From OLB11 sp041392835 (GTDB lineage Bacteria > Bacteroidota > Bacteroidia > Chitinophagales > Chitinophagaceae), in contig JAWKLF010000002.1 in assembly GCA_041392835.1 (NCBI GenBank), positions 385,074 to 449,073 of the forward strand: a stretch of 64,000 bases of DNA, given 5' to 3'. Shown in pieces: positions 8,804 through 16,637 of the stretch; within the stretch, counting starts at the first letter, position 1; each line of letters begins with the position of its first letter. The notes below the pieces were generated by a model. That model did not search any database. It was not told the DNA's origin and saw only the letters and a list, made by a program, of their open reading frames with translations. A program made the translations under genes and the position numbers.

Positions 8804-10069
8804 TTAATTTTTTCCTGTATTAAATTGAATTGCATATTGCGTAGTTAGTAATTGAAGCGCATGCAGCAATTTGTTTTGCCGAGCCTGGTCTTCTGCATTT
8901 ACTTCTTTTATATAGTCATTGGCGGTGATGACTCCACTGGCCAATTGTGCATTTGCGGTTTGTTTAATCTGATTTCTTAATGCAATAATTTTTTCATCAC
9001 TTAGTAGTAACTGTTTTATTTTTTGTATATCCGAAATCATTTGCAGGCTATTGTTTTGAATGGCAAATTCAAACAACTCTTTCTGTATATCATTGCTTTT
9101 TTGATCCAGTTTCAACAATGACATTTCGTTTTTTCTGTTGATTATGTTGTTTATGCTCCAATTCATTCGCACACCACCTATAAGGAAAGGATTTAATTGG
9201 GTATTTAAAAAATTTAAAGGCGATGGCTGACCAAAACCGGTTTGCGCAAATAGACTTAGTTTGGGTAGCGATTTGTTTTTTACTAACACTGTTTGACTTT
9301 GCAAGGCTGCTTTTTTACTTTCAAAAAACCCAATTTCTGGTCTGCTTATGCTCAACTCAGGTTGTACTTCTTCGGGCATTTTCAACACGGCATGCTCCGA
9401 CACAGGCTGATTAATATATTTTTCTAAAATAGAAAAATAGCCATTTCGCATAGATATTAACTCTACTTTTCTTTGTTCGTTTTGCAATATTTGTGCATCT
9501 ATTTTATCTAAATTAGTACGGTATTCTACTCCATTTTTTATGGCGGCCTGTATTCTTTCACGTCCGCTTTGCAAATCCTTATCAACCAAATATGCCAAGG
9601 ATAATTGTTCATTTACCAACAAGGCCCCAAAATATAATTGATTGATACGTTCTTTTATTTTGTATAGCTCTACTTCTACATTGGCATTTTGTACGGCATT
9701 ATTTAGGGTAGCTGTTTGCTTCTGATTTTTGATAATAAATAAATCGGTCAGGGGCTGCGATATATCTGCCATCAGTTTCCATTGGAAATAACTGGGCGAT
9801 TTAATATCTATTCCTTGTATGGGAATATTAATTTTTGTCACCTCACTCTGTCCTGTAGCCTGACCTTGTATATTGATTTGTGGCAATATCATATTTTCCA
9901 GACTTTGTAGATTTAATTGATTGCTCTGCTGCAGTAAATCTTGTTGTTTTATTAGAGGATAGTTTTCTTGAGCCAGCTTATAGCAGGCTTCTATGCTCAA
10001 TATCTCCTGCGCTTTTGCTATGCTTGTACTGAAAAGAAATAAAAACGAAACTATTTTTTTGAAACTCAT
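8804..10069 (-). CDS. TolC-family outer membrane efflux channel
   Basis: The protein is 421 aa with a signal peptide (residues 1-20, ending SIAKA), then long helical stretches in two similar halves separated by beta strands (such as PQINIQGQATGQ and PKLSLFAQTGFGQ). This is the OEP/TolC pattern. It forms the outer membrane duct of the tripartite pump. Its start overlaps the tetR stop by 4 bp (ATGA), showing translational coupling with the regulator. Confidence 0.9.
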   Translation of the reverse strand: MSFKKIVSFLFLFSTSIAKAQEILSIEACYKLAQENYPLIKQQDLLQQSNQLNLQSLENMILPQINIQGQATGQSEVTKINIPIQGIDIKSPSYFQWKLMADISQPLTDLFIIKNQKQTATLNNAVQNANVEVELYKIKERINQLYFGALLVNEQLSLAYLVDKDLQSGRERIQAAIKNGVEYRTNLDKIDAQILQNEQRKVELISMRNGYFSILEKYINQPVSEHAVLKMPEEVQPELSISRPEIGFFESKKAALQSQTVLVKNKSLPKLSLFAQTGFGQPSPLNFLNTQLNPFLIGGVRMNWSINNIINRKNEMSLLKLDQKSNDIQKELFEFAIQNNSLQMISDIQKIKQLLLSDEKIIALRNQIKQTANAQLASGVITANDYIKEVNAEDQARQNKLLHALQLLTTQYAIQFNTGKN

Positions 10070-10704
10070 ATATTGGGTTTTTCTGCGTTAAACATATTTT
10101 CCATCCACATTGGAATCAATTTGATTCTATCCTCAAGCAATTGATTATACTGCTTATCATTTAAGCCAACTCGCGTTTTAATAGCGGGCCCAACAATAAA
10201 AGGAAACATAATTAGTGACATTAGATTCAACATGATATGGGCATGATGAACCGGTTTTAATTTTTTATCTTTTATTAATTTATTAAGCTGGTCAAATAAG
10301 ATATTTCTTGAGGATTGCATGTTTTCTTTATCCAAAAAAGAGGAAGGATCCTTAGCTATTTGATTCATAACAAAAAGTGGCAAGGAGGGATTTTTTGAAA
10401 ATTCTTGAAAATACAAGTTCGTTACGTGTTGGAATTTTTCAAAAATATCCATTTCAGTATCCATAAATAAATGGGCTATACCCTCACGAAAACCCTTTGT
10501 GTTTTCAAGCATTATTTGTTTAAATAGTTGCTCCTTGCTTCTAAAGTAGTAGTTAAGCAAAGCCACATTGATTCCAGCTTCTTGAGCTATTTCGCGTGAG
10601 GTCACTGCATGAAAACCTTTTTCTGTAAACAATTTTCGTGCTGCATGTAGTATCTTTTCTTCTGCGTTAGCGTTCTTTTCTATTTTTTTATTTTTTACAG
10701 CCAT
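10066..10704 (-). CDS. TetR/AcrR-family repressor of the efflux operon
   Basis: The protein is 212 aa. Its N-terminal HTH (ILHAARKLFTEKGFHAVTSR, then EIAQEAGINVALLNYYF and RSKEQLF, residues about 17-63) is the standard TetR DNA-binding domain. The helical C-terminal half should bind an inducer. It is the first gene of a seven-gene operon with TolC, the adaptor, two ATPases and two permeases, an arrangement like E. coli cecR(ybiH)-ybhGFSR. A double palindrome over its own promoter suggests that it represses the whole operon. Confidence 0.9.
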   Translation of the reverse strand: MAVKNKKIEKNANAEEKILHAARKLFTEKGFHAVTSREIAQEAGINVALLNYYFRSKEQLFKQIMLENTKGFREGIAHLFMDTEMDIFEKFQHVTNLYFQEFSKNPSLPLFVMNQIAKDPSSFLDKENMQSSRNILFDQLNKLIKDKKLKPVHHAHIMLNLMSLIMFPFIVGPAIKTRVGLNDKQYNQLLEDRIKLIPMWMENMFNAEKPNI

Positions 10705-10715
10705 AGTCTAATATG

Positions 10716-10746
10716 CAAATATGAATTTTTTATTTTATTTAAACAA
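10716..10746 (-). promoter_or_regulatory. Predicted promoter of the tetR-efflux operon
   Basis: On the minus strand a CATATTTG box (10716-10723) matches the Bacteroidota -7 element TAnnTTTG at 7 of 8 positions. A TTG (10744-10746) lies 20 nt upstream, the usual distance for the -33 element. The box ends 11 nt before the ATG. The -33 TTG is inside the first operator palindrome. Confidence 0.55.
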
Positions 10747-10765
10747 TTGTTTAAAACAATTGTTT
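10741..10765. promoter_or_regulatory. Tandem palindromic TetR operator
   Basis: The 12-bp perfect palindrome AAACAATTGTTT occurs at 10741-10752 and again at 10754-10765, separated by one base, so the two centres are 13 bp apart. It lies 37-61 bp upstream of the tetR start and covers the predicted -33 element. TetR regulators commonly bind such palindromes next to their own gene, so autorepression of the efflux operon is the likely role. Confidence 0.75.
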
Positions 10766-10890
10766 AATGAAATTAATTTCAAATTTTAAGAAAAGAGGGG
10801 GCAATTCTTAACTCTCACACAAAAAATTATGCACCTGTATACGCAAAATGAGATAACGCTAAGTAATGCAAATAGTTTACTCCTTTTTAT

Positions 10891-10898
10891 TACTTTTA
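10891..10898 (+). promoter_or_regulatory. -7 box of the carbonic anhydrase gene
   Basis: TACTTTTA fits TAnnTTTG/A and lies 22 nt before the ATG at 10921. I see no convincing TTG at the -33 position, so this is a partial promoter match. Confidence 0.4.
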
Positions 10899-10920
10899 CT
10901 TATTAAAATAAAATTTCATT

Positions 10921-11433
10921 ATGCCAGTTATATTACCCGTCAAAGGAGTAGGGCCTCAAATACCAGAATCTTGTTTTGTAGCCCCCAATGCCACCATAGT
11001 AGGCGATGTGGTAATGGGCGAAGCATGTAGTATATGGTTTAATGCTGTTTTACGAGGTGATGTCAATAGCATCCGATTGGGCAACAAGGTCAATGTGCAA
11101 GATGGTGCCATAATACACTGCACTTACGAAAAAACTAAAGCCATCATAGGCGACCATGTGTCTATTGGGCACAACGCTTTAGTGCATGGATGTGAAATAA
11201 AAAATAATGTCCTGATTGGTATGGGTGCTATAGTAATGGATAATGCAATAGTAGAAAGCAATACCATCATAGCAGCAGGAGCTGTAGTTTTAGAAAATAT
11301 GAAGTGTGAAGGCGGCAGTATTTATGCCGGCGTGCCAGCCAAAAAGGTAAAAGATATTTCGGAAGAACTGATACATGGGGAAATAAATCGTATAGCAAAT
11401 AAATACACCATGTATAGCAGTTGGTTTAAATAA
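10921..11433 (+). CDS. Gamma carbonic anhydrase-family protein (YrdA/PaaY-like)
   Basis: The protein is 170 aa, a left-handed beta-helix of hexapeptide repeats. The zinc ligand pattern of gamma carbonic anhydrases is visible: a His in AIIHC, then GHNALVHGC with two further His. It is cytoplasmic. Members catalyse CO2 hydration or are acyltransferase-like proteins of unclear activity. It is a single gene with its own promoter, and its stop codon abuts the stop of the convergent peptidase gene with no gap. Confidence 0.85.
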   Translation: MPVILPVKGVGPQIPESCFVAPNATIVGDVVMGEACSIWFNAVLRGDVNSIRLGNKVNVQDGAIIHCTYEKTKAIIGDHVSIGHNALVHGCEIKNNVLIGMGAIVMDNAIVESNTIIAAGAVVLENMKCEGGSIYAGVPAKKVKDISEELIHGEINRIANKYTMYSSWFK

Positions 11434-13422
11434 TTATTTGAGTACCACCAATTTTCTTTTTATGCGCAGTGTGCCACGTTGTATAACTATATGATACATA
11501 CCATTGGGTATAGTTGCTAATGAAATGCGTTCTTGTTGTTTTATAGGCATATCAATCAAGATTCTTCCTTGCAAATCGTGCAACGACAATTTTGCACCAT
11601 CTGCAAAAGGTGTATATATTTCAATAACATCTTGTGTAGGGTTTGGAAAAATAGTTACACTAGATTCATCCATTACTTCTTGTGTGCCAGAAAAAACTAA
11701 ATTAGGGTTTACTACTATTGCGCCTACATCATTTAGAAGCCAATTGTTTGGGTCTATACTGATATTAGTAATGGCTCTATTCATTGGTAGCACCATATTA
11801 TTTGTATTTTGAGTAATATTTACTTTGATAGTCGTATCACCACCTGAATAAAAACATTTTAATTCCAAGGGCGTTTTGAACAATGGGGTAGCCGTAGTAG
11901 AGGTAGTATGCGAAATTTTTAAATACAACTGAGATGCATCGCTAAAATATTCGAGCGAAAAAATGGGGTAGCCTTTTCCAAAAAGCCACTGATTAAAATA
12001 GTCATCTAAAGAAATGCCAGTAAAAGCCATTAGTGAATTTTTTAAATCAAGTATGCCTGCTGTAGAAAATGAATATTGTTGTTGAAAATTTTTTAGCCCT
12101 GCAAAAAACAAACTGTCACCCAATACAAAGCGTAAGGTATGCAACACAGCACTACCTTTGTTGTACGTAAGTCTAGAATCAAATATTCTGCTCACATTGT
12201 TTGTATCTGTAAAATAAACCATAGCTGTGGGGTCTAGCAATACATCATTGTGTACGGCAAGCATATCATTTTGCGCAGCCTGTTTTCCTCTAAATTTTTC
12301 GAGAGCCAAATATTCACCGTAGGAAGCAAATCCTTCATTTATAAAAATGTCGCTCCAGGTTTTACAAGTTACATGATCGCCCCACCACTGATGCATAAGT
12401 TCATGGGCATTGACACCAAAATTCCCCAAATTACCAATAGTAGTCATAGTTTGGTGCTCCATACCTCCGCCCAATGGAGCCATGCAATGCCCATATTTTT
12501 CTTGATAAAAAGGATATAGACCAAACAATTCTGAATAATATTCTAAAAACATGGGTATAGAATCTATTTTTGCCTTGAAAAAAGGAAGTGTATTCGGATT
12601 GTCATACACATAATTTTTGATAGGAATAGAATCTGAAGTCCCTATTGGGTGTGCATAGATAGTATAATCTACATATTTAGCTACTGCTACCGAAATCAAA
12701 TAATAGTCAATCATATAATGTGTTTTCCAGCGATATCGCACTTTGTTGTTTGACATACTATCTATACCTTCTAACATTCCATTAGAGCCCACTTTATTTT
12801 GATTATCTGTAGTTACAAATACCCAAGCACTGTCTGCCTTGTCTTGCAAAAATTGCTTGCAAGGAAACCACTCATAAGCACTATAAGGCTCACTCAAACT
12901 CCAAGTAACAGCGTTGCCCCATGTGGGCGAATTATCATTGGTAAATCCATCGCCTAAAGCACTAGTGCCTACTATAGATGCATCACCATGATAGTGTATA
13001 CGTATATTTAAATTAGAAGATGGTGTAGTCGGATTCGGCAATACTGTATAAACAATACTGGCACTTCGTGCAAAGGGAACTGATTGATTGTTTGAAAAAA
13101 TACTATCTATTGTTAAGCCGGCATTTAATTCAAAACAAAAAGTATCGGTGGTAGCCAATATAGTAGCTCCTATAGTTGTAGCCCCACTTATGACAGTTGT
13201 ATTTCTTTCTATATTGAGGTCTAAAAAATAAAAATGTACATCATAGCGGCTCATCAGCGTATTGGCATATAGACCAGCTCTATTTTTCTTTTTCATTTTT
13301 AGTTGTTGCTTATATTTAGCTTCGCTACATGTCAATTCGTTTTGCGAAAAAATAGAATTGGAATAGCCAAAAGCTATAAGAAAAATAAAGAATACATTTC
13401 TAAAAAAATGATATGTGTTCAT
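11434..13422 (-). CDS. M1-family metallopeptidase with T9SS sorting domain
   Basis: The protein is 662 aa. It has a signal peptide (1-27), an N-terminal beta domain, and a catalytic domain with GGGMEHQ (the GxMEN-type motif) followed by HELMH and Glu 18 residues later (NEGFASYGE). This is the complete M1 zinc site. The C-terminal 75 residues (IFPNPTQDVIEIY, later IPNGMYHIVIQ) form a type A sorting domain, so the enzyme is secreted through T9SS. It probably trims peptides from their N-terminus outside the cell. It is convergent with the carbonic anhydrase gene. Confidence 0.9.
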   Translation of the reverse strand: MNTYHFFRNVFFIFLIAFGYSNSIFSQNELTCSEAKYKQQLKMKKKNRAGLYANTLMSRYDVHFYFLDLNIERNTTVISGATTIGATILATTDTFCFELNAGLTIDSIFSNNQSVPFARSASIVYTVLPNPTTPSSNLNIRIHYHGDASIVGTSALGDGFTNDNSPTWGNAVTWSLSEPYSAYEWFPCKQFLQDKADSAWVFVTTDNQNKVGSNGMLEGIDSMSNNKVRYRWKTHYMIDYYLISVAVAKYVDYTIYAHPIGTSDSIPIKNYVYDNPNTLPFFKAKIDSIPMFLEYYSELFGLYPFYQEKYGHCMAPLGGGMEHQTMTTIGNLGNFGVNAHELMHQWWGDHVTCKTWSDIFINEGFASYGEYLALEKFRGKQAAQNDMLAVHNDVLLDPTAMVYFTDTNNVSRIFDSRLTYNKGSAVLHTLRFVLGDSLFFAGLKNFQQQYSFSTAGILDLKNSLMAFTGISLDDYFNQWLFGKGYPIFSLEYFSDASQLYLKISHTTSTTATPLFKTPLELKCFYSGGDTTIKVNITQNTNNMVLPMNRAITNISIDPNNWLLNDVGAIVVNPNLVFSGTQEVMDESSVTIFPNPTQDVIEIYTPFADGAKLSLHDLQGRILIDMPIKQQERISLATIPNGMYHIVIQRGTLRIKRKLVVLK

Positions 13423-13515
13423 ATGATTACATTATGTGAAAGGTAAATGTATTTGAATTCCAACTTATTACTCCAACAATAGCACAAAATGAGATAAATA
13501 TATATTTTTTCATTG

Positions 13516-13523
13516 TACTTTTA
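13516..13523 (+). promoter_or_regulatory. -7 box of accD
   Basis: TACTTTTA matches TAnnTTTG/A, 57 nt before the accD ATG. A 13-bp sequence, CAAAATGAGATAA, lies 18 bp upstream (13485-13497) and also occurs before the carbonic anhydrase gene (10844-10856). Confidence 0.4.
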
Positions 13524-13580
13524 CCGTCCGTTTATAAGCCGAATACGGTTTTTACTATTTCGAAATAAAAATAAATAAAC

Positions 13581-14435
13581 ATGTCCTCTTCTACTTGGTT
13601 TAAAAGAATAAAACAAAATATTTTAACTTCTACAAAAGAGAAGAAAAATACGCCCGATGGCTTATGGATAAAATGTCCTAGTTGTAAGAAAACATCAACC
13701 AACAATGAACTAAAGGTAAACCAATGGGTTTGTCATCACTGCAATTATCATTTCAGAATAGATGCACAAGAGTACTTTGATCTTCTTTTTGATGAAAATA
13801 CACAAACGCTATTGTTTGAAGAAATAGTATCTAAAGATAAGTTGGGCTTTGTAGATATGAAACCTTATAAGGACCGGCTTATAGAGGCTAAAAACAAAAC
13901 TCACCTAAAAGATGCCATGACCTGCGCTGTAGGCGAAATAAAAGGTAAAAAAATAGTCATTGCTGCCATGAATTTTAATTTTATTGGAGGTAGTATGGGC
14001 AGTGTAGTTGGCGAAAAAATTGCAAGAAGTATAGATTATGCCATCGAACATCATTTGCCTTTTATGATTATTTCCAAATCGGGCGGAGCACGTATGATGG
14101 AGAGTGCCTTTTCTTTGATGCAAATGGCCAAAACAGCTGCCAAACTAACTCAGCTCTCCAATGCCAAACTTCCTTATATATCTTTCCTAACCGACCCCAC
14201 TACGGGTGGTGTAACTGCCTCTTATGCCATGCTAGGCGATTTGAATATTGCCGAGCCCGAAGCTCTCATTGGCTTTGCAGGTCCACGCGTTATTAAAGAA
14301 ACCATAAAAAAAGATTTGCCCGAAGGCTTTCAACGTTCTGAATTTTTACTTGAACATGGCTTTTTAGATTTTATTGTAGATAGAAAAGAGCTTAAAGATA
14401 AGCTTGCCGACTTAATTGATTATTTTCAGAAGTAA
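13581..14435 (+). CDS. accD: Acetyl-CoA carboxylase carboxyltransferase subunit beta
   Basis: The protein is 284 aa. A four-Cys zinc ribbon lies at about residues 31-58 (CPSCKK and CHHCNYHF). The crotonase-like core contains SGGARMMESAFSLMQMAKT, then a TDPTTGGVTASYAMLGD segment with the glycine-rich oxyanion loops, then GFAGPRVI. It transfers carboxyl from biotin to acetyl-CoA in the first committed step of fatty acid synthesis, in complex with AccA. accA is not in this window. It is a single gene, 65 bp before def. Confidence 0.95.
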   Translation: MSSSTWFKRIKQNILTSTKEKKNTPDGLWIKCPSCKKTSTNNELKVNQWVCHHCNYHFRIDAQEYFDLLFDENTQTLLFEEIVSKDKLGFVDMKPYKDRLIEAKNKTHLKDAMTCAVGEIKGKKIVIAAMNFNFIGGSMGSVVGEKIARSIDYAIEHHLPFMIISKSGGARMMESAFSLMQMAKTAAKLTQLSNAKLPYISFLTDPTTGGVTASYAMLGDLNIAEPEALIGFAGPRVIKETIKKDLPEGFQRSEFLLEHGFLDFIVDRKELKDKLADLIDYFQK

Positions 14436-14488
14436 ACTCAGGCAATAGAATATAGATTTTACTATATCTATAGCAATAAAAATGTTTT

Positions 14489-14496
14489 TACCTTTG
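14489..14496 (+). promoter_or_regulatory. -7 box immediately before def
   Basis: TACCTTTG is an exact TAnnTTTG match and ends only 4 nt before the def ATG at 14501. If used, transcription would start at or inside the start codon, giving a leaderless mRNA. No clear TTG is found at -33. Confidence 0.5.
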
Positions 14497-14500
14497 CAAT

Positions 14501-15079
14501 ATGATATTACCTGTAGTGGCATATGGCCATCCCATACTTAGAAAAGTAGCTCAAGCCATTGATTCTTCTTATCCCAATTTACAAGAACTTATTTCTAACA
14601 TGTGGGAAACCATGTATAATAGCAATGGAGTTGGGCTTGCTGCACCACAAATAAACCATAGCATCCGACTTTTTTTGGTAGACAGTGTACAACTGGTTGA
14701 AAACGCTGACGATGAGGATAAAGATTATTTTAAACATGAAAAACCCATCAAACAAACATTTATCAATGCTCAAATTATTTCGTTGGAAGGCGAAGCATGG
14801 AAATACAATGAAGGCTGCTTGAGCATACCCAAAATACGAGAAGATGTAATGAGGTCAGAATCTGTAACACTATCTTATATGGATGAGCAATTTCAAAGTC
14901 ATACTCAAACATTTCATGGCATTACAGCACGCATCATACTACATGAATATGACCATATAGAAGGCAAACTTTTTATAGATCATATTACTCCTTTTAAACG
15001 AAGAATGATAAAATCAAAATTAGATGATATAGCCAAAGGGAAAACACAAGTAAGCTATCGCATGCTATATGCTAAGTAA
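14501..15079 (+). CDS. def: Peptide deformylase
   Basis: The protein is 192 aa with all three signature motifs: GVGLAAPQI (residues about 45-53), EGCLSIP (about 105) with the metal-binding Cys, and HEYDH (about 147) with two metal His and the catalytic Glu. It removes the N-formyl group from nascent proteins. A nearly leaderless promoter precedes it, and the DUF2480 gene follows after 17 bp, probably in the same transcript. Confidence 0.95.
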   Translation: MILPVVAYGHPILRKVAQAIDSSYPNLQELISNMWETMYNSNGVGLAAPQINHSIRLFLVDSVQLVENADDEDKDYFKHEKPIKQTFINAQIISLEGEAWKYNEGCLSIPKIREDVMRSESVTLSYMDEQFQSHTQTFHGITARIILHEYDHIEGKLFIDHITPFKRRMIKSKLDDIAKGKTQVSYRMLYAK

Positions 15080-15096
15080 AAATTAAAGTACAAACT

Positions 15097-15606
15097 ATGG
15101 AAGAAATCATTCAAAACAAGGTGGCTGAGAGTGGCATAATGACACTAAACTTAGAAAATTTTTTAGCAACAAATTATGTTGTATTAGACATACAACCTTT
15201 TTTGTTTATGGGATTGATTTTGAAAGAAAAAGATTTTAGAAAATCTCTTCAAGAACATGATTGGACTTTATATCAAGACAAAAATGTTATTATATCATGT
15301 AGTGCAGATGCAATAATACCTGTATGGGCTTATATGCTTTTGAGTAGTTATCTTCAAGGTATAGCCACACATATAGTGCAAGGCACTGAAGAAGAAGGCA
15401 AAACAAAACTATTGCTACACCAAATCAATTCGATGCAAGTAGATGAATATGAAGACAAAAGAGTAGTAATAAAAGGTTGTGGAGAAATTCCAATACCCGA
15501 TGAAGTCTACACGGCTGTTACCTTTAAGCTAAAACCTGTAGTAAAAAGTTTGATGTATGGAGAGCCTTGTAGCACAGTACCTATTTATAAAAAGAAAAAA
15601 ATATAA
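15097..15606 (+). CDS. DUF2480 family protein
   Basis: The protein is 169 aa, soluble, without signal peptide. Features I associate with the Bacteroidota-specific DUF2480 family are VVLDIQPFLFMGLILKEKDFR near the N-terminus (here residues 30-50), then DAIIPVWAYMLL and a conserved VVIKGCGEIPIPDEVY segment. The end contains GEPCSTVPIYKK. The function is unknown. The position directly after def suggests co-transcription and perhaps a housekeeping role. Confidence 0.8.
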   Translation: MEEIIQNKVAESGIMTLNLENFLATNYVVLDIQPFLFMGLILKEKDFRKSLQEHDWTLYQDKNVIISCSADAIIPVWAYMLLSSYLQGIATHIVQGTEEEGKTKLLLHQINSMQVDEYEDKRVVIKGCGEIPIPDEVYTAVTFKLKPVVKSLMYGEPCSTVPIYKKKKI

Positions 15607-15691
15607 CATACAATTAAAGTTTTACTAATCGCATTTTTATTTTTTTTATACTTCGAGAATTACTTTCGCTCCAGTCATAAAAAAAATTAAT

Positions 15692-16609
15692 ATGAAAATT
15701 GTATTCATCATTGCGAGTTTATTGATTAGTATTCAAAGTTTTGCACAACGTGGAAACCCACGCTACATCAAAGAAAATTTAGATCAAGAAGAAAATTCAA
15801 GAACATACACACAAAATCATTTACGTATAGTAGCCCCTAAAGTTCCCAGTACATATTCCCTTTTTGGCGAGCGAATACCATTGGAACTATGGGATGTGCG
15901 TGAGCGTTTTGATAGAGAATTATTAATCAACACGTATATGCAAGGCTCTACATGTTATATTATAAAACAAATGAGCAGATGGCTACCTATGATAGAAAAA
16001 GCATTGGCTAACAACGGCATTCCTGATGATTTTAAATATTTATGTATTGCAGAAAGTGCCTTACAAAACCAAACTTCACGTGTAGGTGCTACTGGCTTTT
16101 GGCAATTTATGAAAGGTACTGCTCCATCGTATGGCTTATATATAGATAGCGAAGTAGATGAACGATATGATGTAGAAAAAAGTACAGAAGCTGCTTGTAA
16201 ATATCTACGTCAAGCATATAATAAATTTGGCAATTGGACTTCTGCTGCTGCATCCTACAACTGTGGTATGGGCGGCATGAATAGCGCTTTAAATTCGCAA
16301 GGCGAATCGAGTTTTTACAATGTATTGTTGCCCGAAGAAACGATGCGATATATTTTTAGAATAGCTGCCTTAAAATATATTTTAGAACATCAAAAAGAGT
16401 TAGGTTTTTCGCTGACTGACGATGATACCTACTTTCCACTTAAGCTAAGAAAAGAAACAATTAATGGAAGTCTTGGAAGTTTAGTAAGCTATGCCAAAAG
16501 CAAAGGCACAAATTATAAAACCATAAAAATGCTGAACCCTTGGATGCGCGACAAATCGCTTATGAATGCTAAAGGTAGAAGCTATACCATTTTACTTCCA
16601 ACAAATTAA
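15692..16609 (+). CDS. Lytic transglycosylase (SLT/MltD-like)
   Basis: The protein is 305 aa. A signal peptide (1-18, ending SFA) is followed by a spacer, then an SLT domain at about residues 95-235. The catalytic Glu is in CIAESAL, followed by GATGFWQFM and the AASYNCGMG motif near 190. The C-terminal 50 residues (TNYKTIKMLNPWMR) resemble a degenerate LysM-like peptidoglycan-binding module. It cleaves murein glycan strands in the periplasm. It converges on the CtpA-type protease gene. Confidence 0.9.
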   Translation: MKIVFIIASLLISIQSFAQRGNPRYIKENLDQEENSRTYTQNHLRIVAPKVPSTYSLFGERIPLELWDVRERFDRELLINTYMQGSTCYIIKQMSRWLPMIEKALANNGIPDDFKYLCIAESALQNQTSRVGATGFWQFMKGTAPSYGLYIDSEVDERYDVEKSTEAACKYLRQAYNKFGNWTSAAASYNCGMGGMNSALNSQGESSFYNVLLPEETMRYIFRIAALKYILEHQKELGFSLTDDDTYFPLKLRKETINGSLGSLVSYAKSKGTNYKTIKMLNPWMRDKSLMNAKGRSYTILLPTN

Positions 16610-16637
16610 TAGTCATACCCCAAAGGTCTTTTTAAAT

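Noticed and set aside
16610..16637. Terminator between the lytic transglycosylase and CtpA-type protease genes
   Set aside because: Only short T-rich stretches without a stable stem were found.
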